The notes: a model not told the origin generated them from the letters alone. Shown: positions 36,188 to 45,427, counted from the stretch's first letter. The stretch is 55,356 bases of DNA from Lysobacterales bacterium (GCA_026982315.1 JALSHI010000045.1:1-55356); one strand, 5' to 3'. Numbers and translations: made by a program.

Positions 36188-36223
36188 TGACGTGGTCAAC
36201 CATTTTTTGACACCCCAGTTAAG
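36188..36223 (+). repeat. IS3 terminal inverted repeat, left copy
   Basis: A 36-bp terminal repeat whose outer 10 bases TGACGTGGTC and inner 9 bases CCAGTTAAG match the other end exactly. The orfB stop codon (TAA on the minus strand, 36219-36221) falls inside it, as is usual for this family. Confidence 0.9.
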
Positions 36224-36694
36224 CCGCTTTTTTCATTTCCAATAATTGCTGCTCATAGTCACAGGGGCTTATGTAACCCAAATGGGAATGGAGTCTCTGA
36301 AAGTTATAGAACATGGTGATGTATTCCAGCATATCCTGCTGTGCTTCATGGCGAGTCTGGTAGTGCTGCCATTGTACCTGTTCCTGCTTCAGGCTGCCAA
36401 AGAAGCTCTCAACGACCGCGTTATCCCAGCAATCGCCCTTGCGGCGCGTGCTGCCTTTAAACCCGTGCGCCTTGAGTAACCGCCGGAAAGCTTTGCTGGC
36501 ATACTGCGAACCCCGATCCGAATGATGGATCAAACCGGCCTGTGGCCTGCGTCGCCAGATGGCCATTTTCAACGCATCACAAACCAATTGGGCTTTCATG
36601 CGCGAACTCATGCTCCAGCCAACCACTTGACGTGAGCACAGATCGATCACTACGGCCAGGTATTCTTATGCCGGGTGATAAACGAATATTTCAC
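36219..36694 (-). pseudogene. Remnant of IS3 transposase OrfB (integrase core), internally deleted
   Basis: The C-terminal part is intact as a frame of about 147 codons: YLAVVIDLCSRQVVGWSM, HHSDRGSQY, CWDNAVVESFFGSLK and the final YISPCDYEQQL, the second Asp and the Glu of the DDE site. The N-terminus survives as only 14 codons from GTG at 36694 (VKYSFITRHKNTWP), then runs into a stop in its own frame. The join falls at 36653-36661, where ACCTGGCCG can be read both as TWP of the N-terminal piece and within YLAV of the core. This suggests deletion between short direct repeats. The first catalytic Asp region and helical domain are lost. Confidence 0.9.
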
Positions 36695-36984
36695 TTCGTT
36701 TCTGCTGCAAAGAATACCGTCGCTTTTTTTAAGATGTCTTTCTCCATCTGCAAGCGCTTCACCTTGGCCTTGAGCTTCCTGATCTCTTCCTGCTCAGGGG
36801 CCAGCTTGCCATTGCCGCGAAACGCCTAACCGTCGTCGGCCTGGTGTTCCTTCACCCAGCGCCCCAGCATGTTGGCATTAATACCCAGGCTTCTCGCGGC
36901 CTCTATCCGTGTGTAGCCCTGATCTGATACCAGGCTTATCGCATCCAGTTTGAATTCTTTCAAATATTTCTTTCTCATCGCCAT
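36691..36984 (-). pseudogene. IS3 transposase OrfA with in-frame amber stop
   Basis: Reading from ATG 36984 gives MAMRKKYLKEFKLDAISLVS, then a helix-turn-helix (TRIEAARSLGINANMLGRWV). A TAG follows at codon 53 (36826-36828) and the frame then continues for 44 sense codons with a leucine-zipper-like LKAKVKRLQMEKDILKKATV. Without the TAG the protein would be 97 residues, normal for IS3 OrfA. A run of seven A (minus strand, 36724-36730) followed by G is the typical -1 frameshift site that would fuse OrfA to OrfB. Confidence 0.9.
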
Positions 36985-37013
36985 TTTTACTTTCCACAGT
37001 TAAGATAATTATC

Positions 37014-37049
37014 CTTAACTGGGTTGTACAAATCCATTAGACCACGTCA
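37014..37049 (-). repeat. IS3 terminal inverted repeat, right copy
   Basis: The inverted copy of the left repeat: outer TGACGTGGTC, inner CCCAGTTAAG on the minus strand, with mismatches in the middle. It lies about 30 bases upstream of orfA and would carry the IS promoter. Confidence 0.9.
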
Positions 37050-37180
37050 AATTTACTCGGACGGCAAAAAGCGCAGCTCGTTCTTTGCTCTGCTTTTTGC
37101 TGCCGGTGATTTGCGACGCTGGGCACAATACAATCGTCACTGGCTGTTTCCTTTTCCCGGCAATGCGGTTAGAATTCGGC

Positions 37181-37210
37181 TATATCTTTTAATCTTGATT
37201 TAGAGATATA
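37181..37210. promoter_or_regulatory. 30-bp dyad, candidate operator of the ArsR-methyltransferase / metH operon
   Basis: Two 14-base arms (37181-37194 and 37197-37210) around a central TT match at 12 of 14 positions. The outer parts are TATATCT and AGATATA. AGAATTC occurs just outside on both sides (37171 and 37211). It ends 33 bases before the ArsR-type gene start. Its size and AT-rich symmetry fit binding by a dimeric winged-helix regulator, so autoregulation is likely. Confidence 0.65.
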
Positions 37211-37243
37211 AGAATTCCCACGACCCTACTGCAAAGCCATACC

Positions 37244-38188
37244 ATGCCCGACAGTGCATCGCACATTACCGACATACTGGCCGTTCTGGCTGACGAAACC
37301 CGCCTGCGCCTGTTAATGTTACTGGACCACAAAGAGCTCACTGTGGCCGAACTAGCTGCCACCACGCGGCTGGCGCAGCCACGGGTTTCCACTCACCTGG
37401 CCCGGTTAAAAAAAGCCGGTCTGGTGACCGACCGCAAGGCAGGCGTCTCCTCATACTATCGCCTGGCTGCCGATTCCGCCAATATGTCACTGGAAAACTG
37501 GTCTGATTTATGGCGGCTGCTCAAAAAACAGGCGGAAAATGATCCCCTGATGCAACAGGACCGCATAAATCTGGAAAAAGTGCTCACCCAGCGCGCGGCC
37601 AGTAACAACTGGGTGGACTCGGTGGCCGGCGACATGGAACGGCATTACTCTCCCGGGCGCAGCTGGGAAGCCACTGCCCGCTCGCTGGCTTGTCTGCTGA
37701 CGCTGGATGACGTACTGGATATTGGCTGTGGTGATGGTGTACTGGCGGAGCTGATTCATCGCCATGTTAGCTCCTATACCGGCATCGATCATTCCGAAAC
37801 CATTGTCGCCGCCGCCCGCGAACGCCTGTCACACGCCAGCAACTGTTTTTTTCAACAAGGCGACATGCATGCCCTGCCCTTTGATGAAGCCCAGTTCGAT
37901 CAGGTGCTCATGCTTCAGGTTCTGACTTATTCGCCCGATCCTGAAACCGCCACCCGGGAGGCATACCGGGTTCTCCGCCCTGGCGGCAAATTGTTATTAA
38001 CCACACTCAATCAGCATCCCCATCAACAGCACGTCAAAGCCTTTGGCCACGTCAATCTGGGATTTGAAATTGACGAATTGGCACGGCTGACCAGCCATGC
38101 CGGTTTTTCCATCGAACACGCGCAACTCACCTCGCGCGAACAAAAACCGCCCCATTTTGAAATTATTACCCTGGAAGCCAGTAAGTGA
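37244..38188 (+). CDS. ArsR-family regulator fused to a SAM-dependent methyltransferase
   Basis: Residues 10-75 form an ArsR winged helix ([20 protein letters not shown], then [20 protein letters not shown]). The typical ArsR metal cysteines are absent. After a linker containing [15 protein letters not shown], residues 150-300 are a class I methyltransferase with motif I LDIGCGDG at 158-165, [11 protein letters not shown] and [12 protein letters not shown]. The gene overlaps metH by 4 bases (GTGA), so it is translationally coupled to methionine synthase. A role sensing SAM or SAH and controlling the methionine cycle is likely but inferred. Whether the methyltransferase domain is catalytic or only a ligand sensor is unknown. 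Confidence 0.85.
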   Translation: MPDSASHITDILAVLADETRLRLLMLLDHKELTVAELAATTRLAQPRVSTHLARLKKAGLVTDRKAGVSSYYRLAADSANMSLENWSDLWRLLKKQAENDPLMQQDRINLEKVLTQRAASNNWVDSVAGDMERHYSPGRSWEATARSLACLLTLDDVLDIGCGDGVLAELIHRHVSSYTGIDHSETIVAAARERLSHASNCFFQQGDMHALPFDEAQFDQVLMLQVLTYSPDPETATREAYRVLRPGGKLLLTTLNQHPHQQHVKAFGHVNLGFEIDELARLTSHAGFSIEHAQLTSREQKPPHFEIITLEASK

Positions 38189-41100
38189 AGCCACAACAAT
38201 CCCCGACGCCTTCTGCCAAACCCGTCAGCGTGCGTGAGCAATTACAGCAACACCTGAAAAAGCGTATCCTGCTGCTGGACTCGGCCATGGGCACCATGAT
38301 TCAACGCCTGAACCTGTCTGAGCAGGACTTTCGCGGCGACTTGTTTCGTCACCACCCCAAACCGCTCAAAGGCAATAACGACCTGCTGGTATTGACCCAG
38401 CCTGCAGCCATTTTGTACATCCACCGCGCCAATTTACAAGCCGGCGCCGACTTGCTGGAAACCAACACCTTCAACGCCACCGCCATTGCCCAGGCAGACT
38501 ACGGCACAGAAAACCACACCTATGCCATCAACAAGGCGGCGGCGCAACTGGCCCGGCAAGCCTGCGAGGAGTTTTCCACCCCTGAAAAACCCCGCTGGGT
38601 GATTGGCGTTCTGGGCCCGACCAACCGCACCGCCAGCATGTCCCCGGATATCAACAATCCGGCATTTCGCAACATTACGTTTGACCAGCTGGTCACAGCC
38701 TATACCGAATCCACCCGGGGTTTGCTGGATGGCGGCAGCGACGTGTTGATGGTGGAAACCATTTTCGACACCCTTAACGCCAAAGCCGCCCTGTTCGCCA
38801 TTCGTCAGGTGCTGGACGAACGGCAAATCGATGTGCCGGTGATGATTTCAGCCACCATCGTGGACGCCAGCGGACGCACACTATCCGGTCAGACACTGGA
38901 AGCGTTTTACAACTCCGTTCGCCACGCCCAGCCATTTTCGGTGGGGTTCAATTGCGCCCTGGGGGCGGAAGATCTGCGGCCCTATGTGCAGGAATTGTCG
39001 CGGCTGGCTGATTGCTTTGTCAGCGTACACCCGAATGCCGGCCTGCCCAATGAGCTGGGAGAATACGACGAAACGCCAGCGCATATGGCCCGCGTTCTCG
39101 ACCAAATGGCCGCCGAAGGCCATCTCAACATGGTTGGTGGCTGTTGCGGCTCCACGCCCGAACACATTGCCGCCATTGCAGAAAAAATGGCCCGGCATGC
39201 CCCCCGGCCCGTGCCCGTGGTGGAGAAAATCTGCCGCCTTTCAGGGCTGGAAGCCTTTAACATCACGTCCAATACCAATTTCGTCAACGTGGGTGAACGC
39301 ACCAATGTCACCGGCTCGGCCCGCTTCAAGCGTCTGATTACTGAAGGCGACTTTGAAACCGCCCTGGAAGTGGCCTTGCAGCAGGTCGAAAACGGCGCCC
39401 AGATTATTGATATCAACATGGATGAAGGCCTGATTGACAGTCGCCAAGCCATGATTGAATTTCTGAATCTGATTGCCGCCGAGCCCGATATCGCCCGGGT
39501 GCCGGTGATGCTTGACTCCTCCAAATGGGAGATTATCGAAGCCGGTCTCAAACGCTTGCAAGGCAAAGGCATTGTCAACTCCATCAGCCTGAAGGAAGGT
39601 GAAGAAAAATTCCTGCAACTGGCGCGTAAAATTCGCCAATATGGTGCCGCTACCGTGGTTATGGCCTTTGACGAACAAGGCCAGGCCGATAGTCTGGAGC
39701 GCAAAATCGCCATTTGCCAACGCAGTTACGACTTGCTGGTCAAACACGCGGGCTTTCCCCCAGAAGACATTATTTTCGACCCCAATATCTTCGCCATCGG
39801 CACCGGCATCGCCGAGCACGCCAACTATGGCGTGGACTTTATTGAAGCGGTGCGCTGGATCAAACAAAACCTGCCTGGCGCCCTGACATCAGGCGGTGTC
39901 TCCAATATTTCCTTTGCTTTCCGGGGCAATAATGGCTTGCGCGAGGCCATACACTCGGTGTTTCTTTACCACGCCATTGCCGCCGGACTGGATATGGGCA
40001 TTGTCAACGCCGGCCAGCTGACCGTATATGACGACATTGACCCGGATATTCGCGAGCGTATCGAAGATTTGCTGTTTAACCGTCGTGAAAATGCCACCGA
40101 ACGACTGCTGGAAGTGGCCACGGCTGTCAAAAGCGCCAAGGCACAAGCCGAAGACGCCGCCTGGCGTGAACAGCCGGTCTCCCAGCGATTATCTCACGCG
40201 CTGGTGCACGGCATCGTCGAATATATCGACATTGATACCGAAGAAGCCATGGCCGAACTGGGACACCCGCTGGCCGTGATTGAAGGCCCGCTCATGGACG
40301 GCATGAACATTGTTGGCGACCTTTTTGGCGCCGGAAAAATGTTTTTGCCCCAGGTGGTCAAATCCGCCCGGGTCATGAAAAAAGCCGTGGCCTGGTTGTT
40401 GCCCCATATTGAAGCCGACAAAACCCAGCAAAACAAAAACGGCACCATTATCATGGCCACGGTCAAAGGCGATGTGCATGACATTGGCAAGAACATCGTT
40501 GGCGTGGTGCTGGGCTGCAACAATTACGAAATTATCGACCTGGGCGTGATGGTGCCAGAGCAGAAAATTCTTGAAGCGGCGCGCGAACATCAGGCAGACA
40601 TTATCGGCCTGTCCGGCTTGATTACCCCTTCCCTGGATGAAATGACCTACGTCGCCGAAGCCATGGAAAAAGCAGGCATGGAGATTCCTTTGCTGATTGG
40701 CGGAGCCACCACCTCGCGCACCCATACCGCGCTAAAAATCGACCCCAAATACAGCGGCCCGGTTATCTGGGTCAAGGACGCGTCGCGCGCCGTCGGCGTA
40801 GCCCAGCAGCTTACCGGAACCCCGGAAAATCGCCAACCCTTTATCAACAAAATCAAACAGGAATATGCCGCTATTCGCGAGCGCCGCGCCAAACGGCCAC
40901 GCCACCGCAAGTTGATTCCCTTGACCGCGGCCCGCAAGAACGCACTCGCGCTGGATATCAGCCAATGCCCGCCAGCACCAAAACACCCGGGCATCCATGT
41001 TTTCAACGACCATGATCTGGCCAAAATCGCTGAATACATTGACTGGACGCCTTTTTTTCAGGCCTGGGAACTGCATGGGCGTTATCCGGACATTCTGACC

Positions 41101-41865
41101 GACGACGTCGTGGGTGAAAGTGCCCGGGAACTCTACGCAGACGCCCAAGCCATGTTGCAGCGCATCATCACCGGAAAATGGCTCCAGGCCCATGCTGTGG
41201 TCGGGCTGTTTGCCGCCAACGCAGAAGGCGATGACATTCGCATTGAAACCCCGCAAGGGACACACACACTGGTCAACTTGCGGCAGCAGGTGGACAAACC
41301 CGGCCCCAATTTATGCCTGGCCGACTTCCTGGCTCCGGCGGCTTCCGGCCAACGTGATCATATGGGCGCTTTTGCCGTGACCGCCGGGGCCGGAATCGAA
41401 ACCAAACTGGCCGAGTTTGAAGCCGCCAATGACGATTACAGCGCCATCATGCTTAAAGCCCTGGCCGACCGGCTGGCCGAAGCATTTGCCGAATTAATGC
41501 ACCGCACGGTACGGCGTGAGCTATGGGGCTATGCGGCTGATGAGTCTCTGCAAAACAACGACCTGATTGCCGAACAGTACCAGGGCATCCGGCCAGCCCC
41601 CGGTTACCCGGCCTGTCCCGATCACAGTCAGAAAACCCTGCTATTCCAGTTGCTGGACGTAGAAAAACACACCGGAATACAACTCACCGATGGCTTTGCC
41701 ATGACCCCTACCGCCGCTGTAAGCGGCTGGTATTTCGGCCATCCCCAAAGCCAGTACTTTGTCATCAACAAAATCGCCGATGACCAATTGCAAGACTATG
41801 CCCAGCGCAAACAGGTGGATTTGCCTCAGGCCAGAAAGTGGCTGGCCCCGTTGCTGTCCGACTAG
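38185..41865 (+). CDS. metH: Cobalamin-dependent methionine synthase MetH
   Basis: MetH transfers a methyl group from methyltetrahydrofolate through cobalamin to homocysteine. The 1226-residue enzyme has all modules in order. The homocysteine domain has zinc cysteines C257 ([10 protein letters not shown]) and C320/C321 ([10 protein letters not shown]). The folate domain has [13 protein letters not shown]. The B12 domain has the cobalt ligand H765 in [11 protein letters not shown]. The C-terminal reactivation domain has [12 protein letters not shown] (R1136). The start is GTG at 38185, overlapping the regulator stop. The organism must have or import cobalamin; no B12 riboswitch is seen upstream. 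Confidence 0.97.
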   Translation: MKPQQSPTPSAKPVSVREQLQQHLKKRILLLDSAMGTMIQRLNLSEQDFRGDLFRHHPKPLKGNNDLLVLTQPAAILYIHRANLQAGADLLETNTFNATAIAQADYGTENHTYAINKAAAQLARQACEEFSTPEKPRWVIGVLGPTNRTASMSPDINNPAFRNITFDQLVTAYTESTRGLLDGGSDVLMVETIFDTLNAKAALFAIRQVLDERQIDVPVMISATIVDASGRTLSGQTLEAFYNSVRHAQPFSVGFNCALGAEDLRPYVQELSRLADCFVSVHPNAGLPNELGEYDETPAHMARVLDQMAAEGHLNMVGGCCGSTPEHIAAIAEKMARHAPRPVPVVEKICRLSGLEAFNITSNTNFVNVGERTNVTGSARFKRLITEGDFETALEVALQQVENGAQIIDINMDEGLIDSRQAMIEFLNLIAAEPDIARVPVMLDSSKWEIIEAGLKRLQGKGIVNSISLKEGEEKFLQLARKIRQYGAATVVMAFDEQGQADSLERKIAICQRSYDLLVKHAGFPPEDIIFDPNIFAIGTGIAEHANYGVDFIEAVRWIKQNLPGALTSGGVSNISFAFRGNNGLREAIHSVFLYHAIAAGLDMGIVNAGQLTVYDDIDPDIRERIEDLLFNRRENATERLLEVATAVKSAKAQAEDAAWREQPVSQRLSHALVHGIVEYIDIDTEEAMAELGHPLAVIEGPLMDGMNIVGDLFGAGKMFLPQVVKSARVMKKAVAWLLPHIEADKTQQNKNGTIIMATVKGDVHDIGKNIVGVVLGCNNYEIIDLGVMVPEQKILEAAREHQADIIGLSGLITPSLDEMTYVAEAMEKAGMEIPLLIGGATTSRTHTALKIDPKYSGPVIWVKDASRAVGVAQQLTGTPENRQPFINKIKQEYAAIRERRAKRPRHRKLIPLTAARKNALALDISQCPPAPKHPGIHVFNDHDLAKIAEYIDWTPFFQAWELHGRYPDILTDDVVGESARELYADAQAMLQRIITGKWLQAHAVVGLFAANAEGDDIRIETPQGTHTLVNLRQQVDKPGPNLCLADFLAPAASGQRDHMGAFAVTAGAGIETKLAEFEAANDDYSAIMLKALADRLAEAFAELMHRTVRRELWGYAADESLQNNDLIAEQYQGIRPAPGYPACPDHSQKTLLFQLLDVEKHTGIQLTDGFAMTPTAAVSGWYFGHPQSQYFVINKIADDQLQDYAQRKQVDLPQARKWLAPLLSD

Positions 41866-41896
41866 GCAGAAAGGCGATGAACACCATATACCGGCA

Positions 41897-41931
41897 CAGG
41901 TTCACAGACAATAAGAAATGACTGTGACCTG
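41897..41931. repeat. Inverted repeat between metH and the mechanosensitive channel gene
   Basis: CAGGTTCACAG (41897-41907) and CTGTGACCTG (41922-41931) are complementary apart from one bulged base, with a 14-base spacer. There is no T-run. It lies directly upstream of the likely channel start and may be an operator or leader hairpin. Confidence 0.5.
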
Positions 41932-41944
41932 TTACAATACGCAC

Positions 41945-44323
41945 ATGAACCGATTGGGCTTGCTACTGTTATCATTGATGTGCCTGCTGGCAGGGAGCGC
42001 CCCTGCCCAGGACATCGAGGCCAACCCCGCGCCCTTACCTGTGGTCACCGGGGCCACTGTCGCCACACTGTATGATAACAACCCCGACACCATCCGCGCC
42101 GTGGTGACCGAGCGTGAAAAGCAACTGAACCAGCTCAGCGAAATTCTCCAACAGCAATTACCAGCCAGCGATACCAATGTGCCACCCAATGAAGTGGAAA
42201 GCCAGCGTATCGGCCGCATTCAAACCGCCCTGGACAGCCTCAACAACCTGCATTTTCGGCATCTGCGGCTGTTATCCGAACTACAACAAAAGGCGTCTGC
42301 CCCACCGGCTGAACCGGCCATTGAGCCGCCTTTTGACCTCGCCGACATCGAACAGGTCAACGAATACCTGACGAAGCTTGAGCAGGCCATTGAGCAGGCC
42401 AAATCCGAGCAAGCGGATATTCAAAAACGGCTGGACAGCCTGCAATCGCAACTGGGCACACTCATTAGCGAATATACCCAGGCGCGTAACCAGAACACAG
42501 CCAGCCCGGATGCCATCGAGAAGCTGGCACAAATCTATAACTACCAGACTGAGTACGCCATCCTCAAACTCAAGCAAAAACGATTACAGGTCTTGCTTGA
42601 ACAGCTCACAGCGAAAAAAACCGAGTATCAAACCAAACTTCCCTTGCTCATCAAAGACCTGAAAGTCAGCCAGGAAACACTGAAAAAACTAAAAGAAAAG
42701 CTGGCCAAGCAGGAAAAAAACCTGCAAGCCATCAAAACAGCCAATAGCAAAAAAATCCAGTCCATTAACAAGCAGATTCTCAAGGCCGAGCAGGCCATGG
42801 ACAACATCGGGATAAAACTGACCCAAACCCACGACCCGAAGGAGATCCAAGCGCTCAACCTGGACAAAACGCTGCAACTGACCCGCCTGAAAAAGGCCCA
42901 GTACGAGAAATACCTGCTGGCGCAAAAGGAATTTTCCGGGCAGTTACAACTGATCAATACCCAGTTCACCCTCAACTGGCTGCACGCTTACCTGCAAAAA
43001 TCATTACTCCCCAACCGGCTAAAAGAAGTCCTCAGGGAATGGAGCGAGCGCACAAAAACCCTGGCAAAGCGGATACAGGCCAACCGCCAACTGGCACAAT
43101 CACTGGAGCAAGACCAACTGGAATTGTCCGCCAGCCTGCAAAATACCGCCGATATTGCGGTTAACGACCGCACCACACGGCGGCTAATTAGCAACTTACG
43201 CAAGGAAATCACAGCCACTGAACCGATTCTGAAAAAGCTGGCGGCAACATTGGAAGAAAACGCCGTAAACGGCGAAAACACCCTGAGCAAAATCAACCGC
43301 ATCGCCAACATTCTCAAGTCCCAACTGGATATTCTGCAGCGGGCCCGGCAATGGTTGGAAGTGCATTTCAAAAGCCAGTGGGACAGCTTCAAAAACGTCC
43401 TGTATTACCCCATCTGGTCCATTGGCGGCACCGCTTTCACCCTGGCGGTGCTGTTCAAGATTATTTTCTATATCACCCTTGGCATCTGGTTTCTGCGCTT
43501 TTTGCGCGGGCGGCTGGTTCACATTCTGACGCGCAAACTGAATGTTTCCGAAGGGGCCGCCTATTCCATCGCCACATTGGTTTACTACGCCGGTGGCCTG
43601 ATTGTTTTACTGACTTCCCTGACCTGGGCCGGATTTAACCTTAATCAGCTGGTGATTGTTTTGGGCGCGCTGGGCGTGGGTATCGGTTTTGGCCTCCAGA
43701 CCATCGCCAATAATTTCATGAGCGGCATGATTCTGCTCATCGACCGCACGCTGACCGTTGGCGATGTCATCAAACTCCAGGACGGCACCCGCGGCAAGGT
43801 CAAAAAGCTGGCCATGCGCTATACAGTGGTACGCACGAATTCCGGCGAGGATCTGATTGTGCCGAATTCCGAGCTGATCTCCAATCGGGTCACCTCACTC
43901 ACTTATGATGATTACTACCTGCGCTTGGAAGTCCCCTTTGGCGTGTCTTATGACAGTGACCCGAAGCTGGTCAAAAAAATCGGTCTGGAAGTGGCGCGCA
44001 CGGTGCGCCATACGGTGATTGACCCGCTCCACCAGCCGAATGTGGTTTTCAAGGGCTTTGGTGACAGCAGTCTGGATTTTGAGCTGAGAGTCTGGATTAT
44101 GTTTCCCGCCGCCTTGCGCCCCACAGCCACCCGCAGTGATTACTACTACGCATTGCATGAGGCGCTCACCGAAGCCGGCATTGAAATTCCCTACCCGCAA
44201 CGCGACCTGCATTTTCGCAGTGTGGATGATAATGTGGTGCAGAAACTGGCTCCCACCACTTTGCCTGCAGAGCCACCGGCGTTGTCCGAAACGCCGACAG
44301 ACGATCGCGAATCCACGGAGTAG
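41945..44323 (+). CDS. Large MscS-family mechanosensitive channel (MscK/KefA-like)
   Basis: The ATG at 41945 opens a signal peptide (MNRLGLLLLSLMCLLAGSA, cut near AQ|D), giving 792 residues; an in-frame ATG at 41918 is possible. Residues about 40-460 are periplasmic and strongly helical, with coiled-coil Lys/Gln/Leu repeats. At least three membrane segments follow, ending with the MscS pore helix GALGVGIGFGLQTIANNF, then the beta domain DRTLTVGDVIKL, VRTNSGEDLIVPNSEL and a cytoplasmic vestibule. Such channels open on membrane tension and release solutes during osmotic downshock. It is shorter than E. coli MscK (about 1100 residues). It converges with the lysE-like gene. Confidence 0.88.
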   Translation: MNRLGLLLLSLMCLLAGSAPAQDIEANPAPLPVVTGATVATLYDNNPDTIRAVVTEREKQLNQLSEILQQQLPASDTNVPPNEVESQRIGRIQTALDSLNNLHFRHLRLLSELQQKASAPPAEPAIEPPFDLADIEQVNEYLTKLEQAIEQAKSEQADIQKRLDSLQSQLGTLISEYTQARNQNTASPDAIEKLAQIYNYQTEYAILKLKQKRLQVLLEQLTAKKTEYQTKLPLLIKDLKVSQETLKKLKEKLAKQEKNLQAIKTANSKKIQSINKQILKAEQAMDNIGIKLTQTHDPKEIQALNLDKTLQLTRLKKAQYEKYLLAQKEFSGQLQLINTQFTLNWLHAYLQKSLLPNRLKEVLREWSERTKTLAKRIQANRQLAQSLEQDQLELSASLQNTADIAVNDRTTRRLISNLRKEITATEPILKKLAATLEENAVNGENTLSKINRIANILKSQLDILQRARQWLEVHFKSQWDSFKNVLYYPIWSIGGTAFTLAVLFKIIFYITLGIWFLRFLRGRLVHILTRKLNVSEGAAYSIATLVYYAGGLIVLLTSLTWAGFNLNQLVIVLGALGVGIGFGLQTIANNFMSGMILLIDRTLTVGDVIKLQDGTRGKVKKLAMRYTVVRTNSGEDLIVPNSELISNRVTSLTYDDYYLRLEVPFGVSYDSDPKLVKKIGLEVARTVRHTVIDPLHQPNVVFKGFGDSSLDFELRVWIMFPAALRPTATRSDYYYALHEALTEAGIEIPYPQRDLHFRSVDDNVVQKLAPTTLPAEPPALSETPTDDRESTE

Positions 44324-44356
44324 TTTGGCTTAGTCAGACAAGCCGCGCAAAACCTC

Positions 44357-44992
44357 TCACCCCAGTAACAGCCAGACAGCCACCAGAACAAAGATGACAC
44401 TGGCAACCACGTTCATGCGCGTCTGAAACACCGGATTAGCCACAAACCGCGCCGAACCTTTGGCCGCCAGCAGGGCCACAGCACCAAACACCAGGATGGT
44501 CACCAGCATAAAAATCAGGCCGAGCCCAAGCACACGCACGGAAAATCCCGGAGTATCGGGATGGGCGAACTCCGGCAAAAACGCCAAAAAAAACAGCAAC
44601 ACCTTAGGGTTGGAAAGGTTCATGAGAATACCCCGTCTGTACCAGCGAACGGGACTTTCCACATTCCTTCCGGCCGTATCCCCAATGGCTGGCGAGCTTA
44701 AGTGGTCATGGCGATGGCGCCAGCTTTGCCAGGCCAGCCACGCAAGATAAGCCGCACCAAAAAACTTCACAGCCATCAGCGCCCGGGGTTCCCGGGCAAG
44801 AATGGCGGCCACACCAAAGGCCACCAAGGCCGTGTGCACGATTACCCCGGAAGCCAGTCCTGCCGCCAGCGCCAGACCGGTTCGCCAGCCTTTTGCGGCA
44901 GCGGTGGCCAGCACCAGCAAGATATCCGGGCCAGGTGTCAGAGCCAACAAGAAACTGGCCAGGGCAAAGGAAAACCACTCCACAATCGTCAT
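44357..44992 (-). CDS. LysE/RhtB-family translocator
   Basis: A 211-residue inner-membrane protein with about six hydrophobic segments and the family motif ALTPGPDILLVLATAAAKGW near the N-terminus. GLASGVIVHTALVAFGVAAIL and GILMNLSNPKVLLFFLAFLPEF are also typical. Members export amino acids or derivatives; the substrate here is unknown. It ends 33 bases from the convergent channel gene, and a small GGCTT/AAGCC stem lies between them without a clear T-run. It follows the PilZ gene on the same strand with a 54-base gap. Confidence 0.88.
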   Translation of the reverse strand: MTIVEWFSFALASFLLALTPGPDILLVLATAAAKGWRTGLALAAGLASGVIVHTALVAFGVAAILAREPRALMAVKFFGAAYLAWLAWQSWRHRHDHLSSPAIGDTAGRNVESPVRWYRRGILMNLSNPKVLLFFLAFLPEFAHPDTPGFSVRVLGLGLIFMLVTILVFGAVALLAAKGSARFVANPVFQTRMNVVASVIFVLVAVWLLLG

Positions 44993-45046
44993 GACTGACC
45001 GGGGGTCAAGGCCTGAAAATAAAGTCTCTTCGCAGTCAAGCCGGCT

Positions 45047-45385
45047 TCAACTGTCCAGTTTATCCACATGTTCGCCGAGAACTTTCCACAAGGGCACTTG
45101 CTGCTCATCCGGAATGCGGGTGAAACGCAAGGCCATTTCCTCACCATCCACGCGCACCACCTCGGCCTGCACATGCAGCAAAAAATCCTCACGGATAATG
45201 ACTTCCAGATTGCACCGGCGACCCACTGTGGTATTTTGGGCGAAGGCCTCTTCCTGGCAACGCAACTTGATGCCCGTGGCAGAAATATCAATCACATCAA
45301 ACACCCAGGCATTGCCGCCTTCCAGCAACAAACAAGCCACATTCAGTGGTTTACGTGCATAACGGATGGTGCGTTTCTGGCTCAT
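45047..45385 (-). CDS. PilZ domain protein
   Basis: A 112-residue single-domain protein. The N-terminal arginine cluster KRTIRYARKP stands where PilZ proteins have RxxxR, although the spacing is imperfect. The second motif D/NxSxxG is present as VIDISATGIKLRC. A beta-barrel-like pattern follows (HVQAEVVRVDGEEMALRFTRI). PilZ domains bind cyclic di-GMP; binding by this one is uncertain given the imperfect first motif. It lies 42 bases downstream of lysS on the same strand. A link to pili is possible but not shown. Confidence 0.78.
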   Translation of the reverse strand: MSQKRTIRYARKPLNVACLLLEGGNAWVFDVIDISATGIKLRCQEEAFAQNTTVGRRCNLEVIIREDFLLHVQAEVVRVDGEEMALRFTRIPDEQQVPLWKVLGEHVDKLDS

Positions 45386-45427
45386 GGGTATGGGTTCTCT
45401 TGCAAGGCGTCTTATGAGTGTACCTTA

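Larger units (their letters stand above)
36188..37049 (-). mobile_element. IS3-family insertion sequence, internally deleted and inactive
   Basis: The element is 862 bp, with 36-bp imperfect terminal inverted repeats that both begin TGACGTGGTC and end CCCAGTTAAG. A 3-bp AAT duplication flanks it (36185-36187 and 37050-37052). The transposase genes lie on the minus strand. Intact IS3-family members are about 1.2-1.5 kb, so about 350 bp is missing. orfA has an amber codon and orfB has lost its middle, so it cannot supply its own transposase, though the ends could move in trans. It sits in the left arm of the attC. Confidence 0.92.
35404..37118 (+). mobile_element. Solitary integron gene cassette (interrupted by an IS)
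   Basis: The left boundary is G|TTAGCC at 35403-35409, a GTTRRRY core site. The right boundary is G|CTGGGC at 37118-37124. Between them are one AT-rich promoterless ORF and an attC. Without the IS and one copy of its AAT duplication, the cassette would be 850 bp. Joining its two ends as in an excised circle gives R' = GTTAGCC, the exact complement of R'' = GGCTAAC. The host flanks would join as CCACG|CTGGGC, a degenerate secondary site. No intI gene is in the window. The cassette faces the same way as the dusB operon, so read-through could express it. The identification rests on sequence architecture seen by eye. Confidence 0.75.
36172..37124 (+). other. attC recombination site, split by an IS insertion
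   Basis: The left half is R'' GGCTAAC (36172-36178), spacer AAG, and L'' GCAAAT (36182-36187). The IS and a duplicated AAT follow, then the right half. The inner stem is GCAAAAAGC (37064-37072) with GCTTTTTGC (37092-37100). L' is ATTTGC (37109-37114), then spacer GAC, then R' GCTGGGC here (GTTAGCC in the excised circle). Removing the IS gives an 88-bp site, inside the usual 57-141 bp range. The gene stop codon TAA lies within R'', as is common in cassettes. The paired L''/L' arms and unpaired AAG/GAC spacers match attC anatomy. Confidence 0.75.

Noticed and set aside
36246-36479. Plus-strand frame with hydrophobic residues inside the IS
   Set aside because: Complement of the transposase core; the minus-strand frame has the DDE motifs.
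37064-37100. Hairpin GCAAAAAGC/GCTTTTTGC as a rho-independent terminator
   Set aside because: There is no T-run after the stem, and the outer L and R boxes with unpaired spacers fit attC better. It may still slow transcription.
37162-37173. GTTAGAA at 37169 considered as the attC R' box
   Set aside because: It would leave an unpaired, over-long right half. GCTGGGC at 37118 sits at the correct spacing from L' and gives perfect R''/R' pairing in the circular form.
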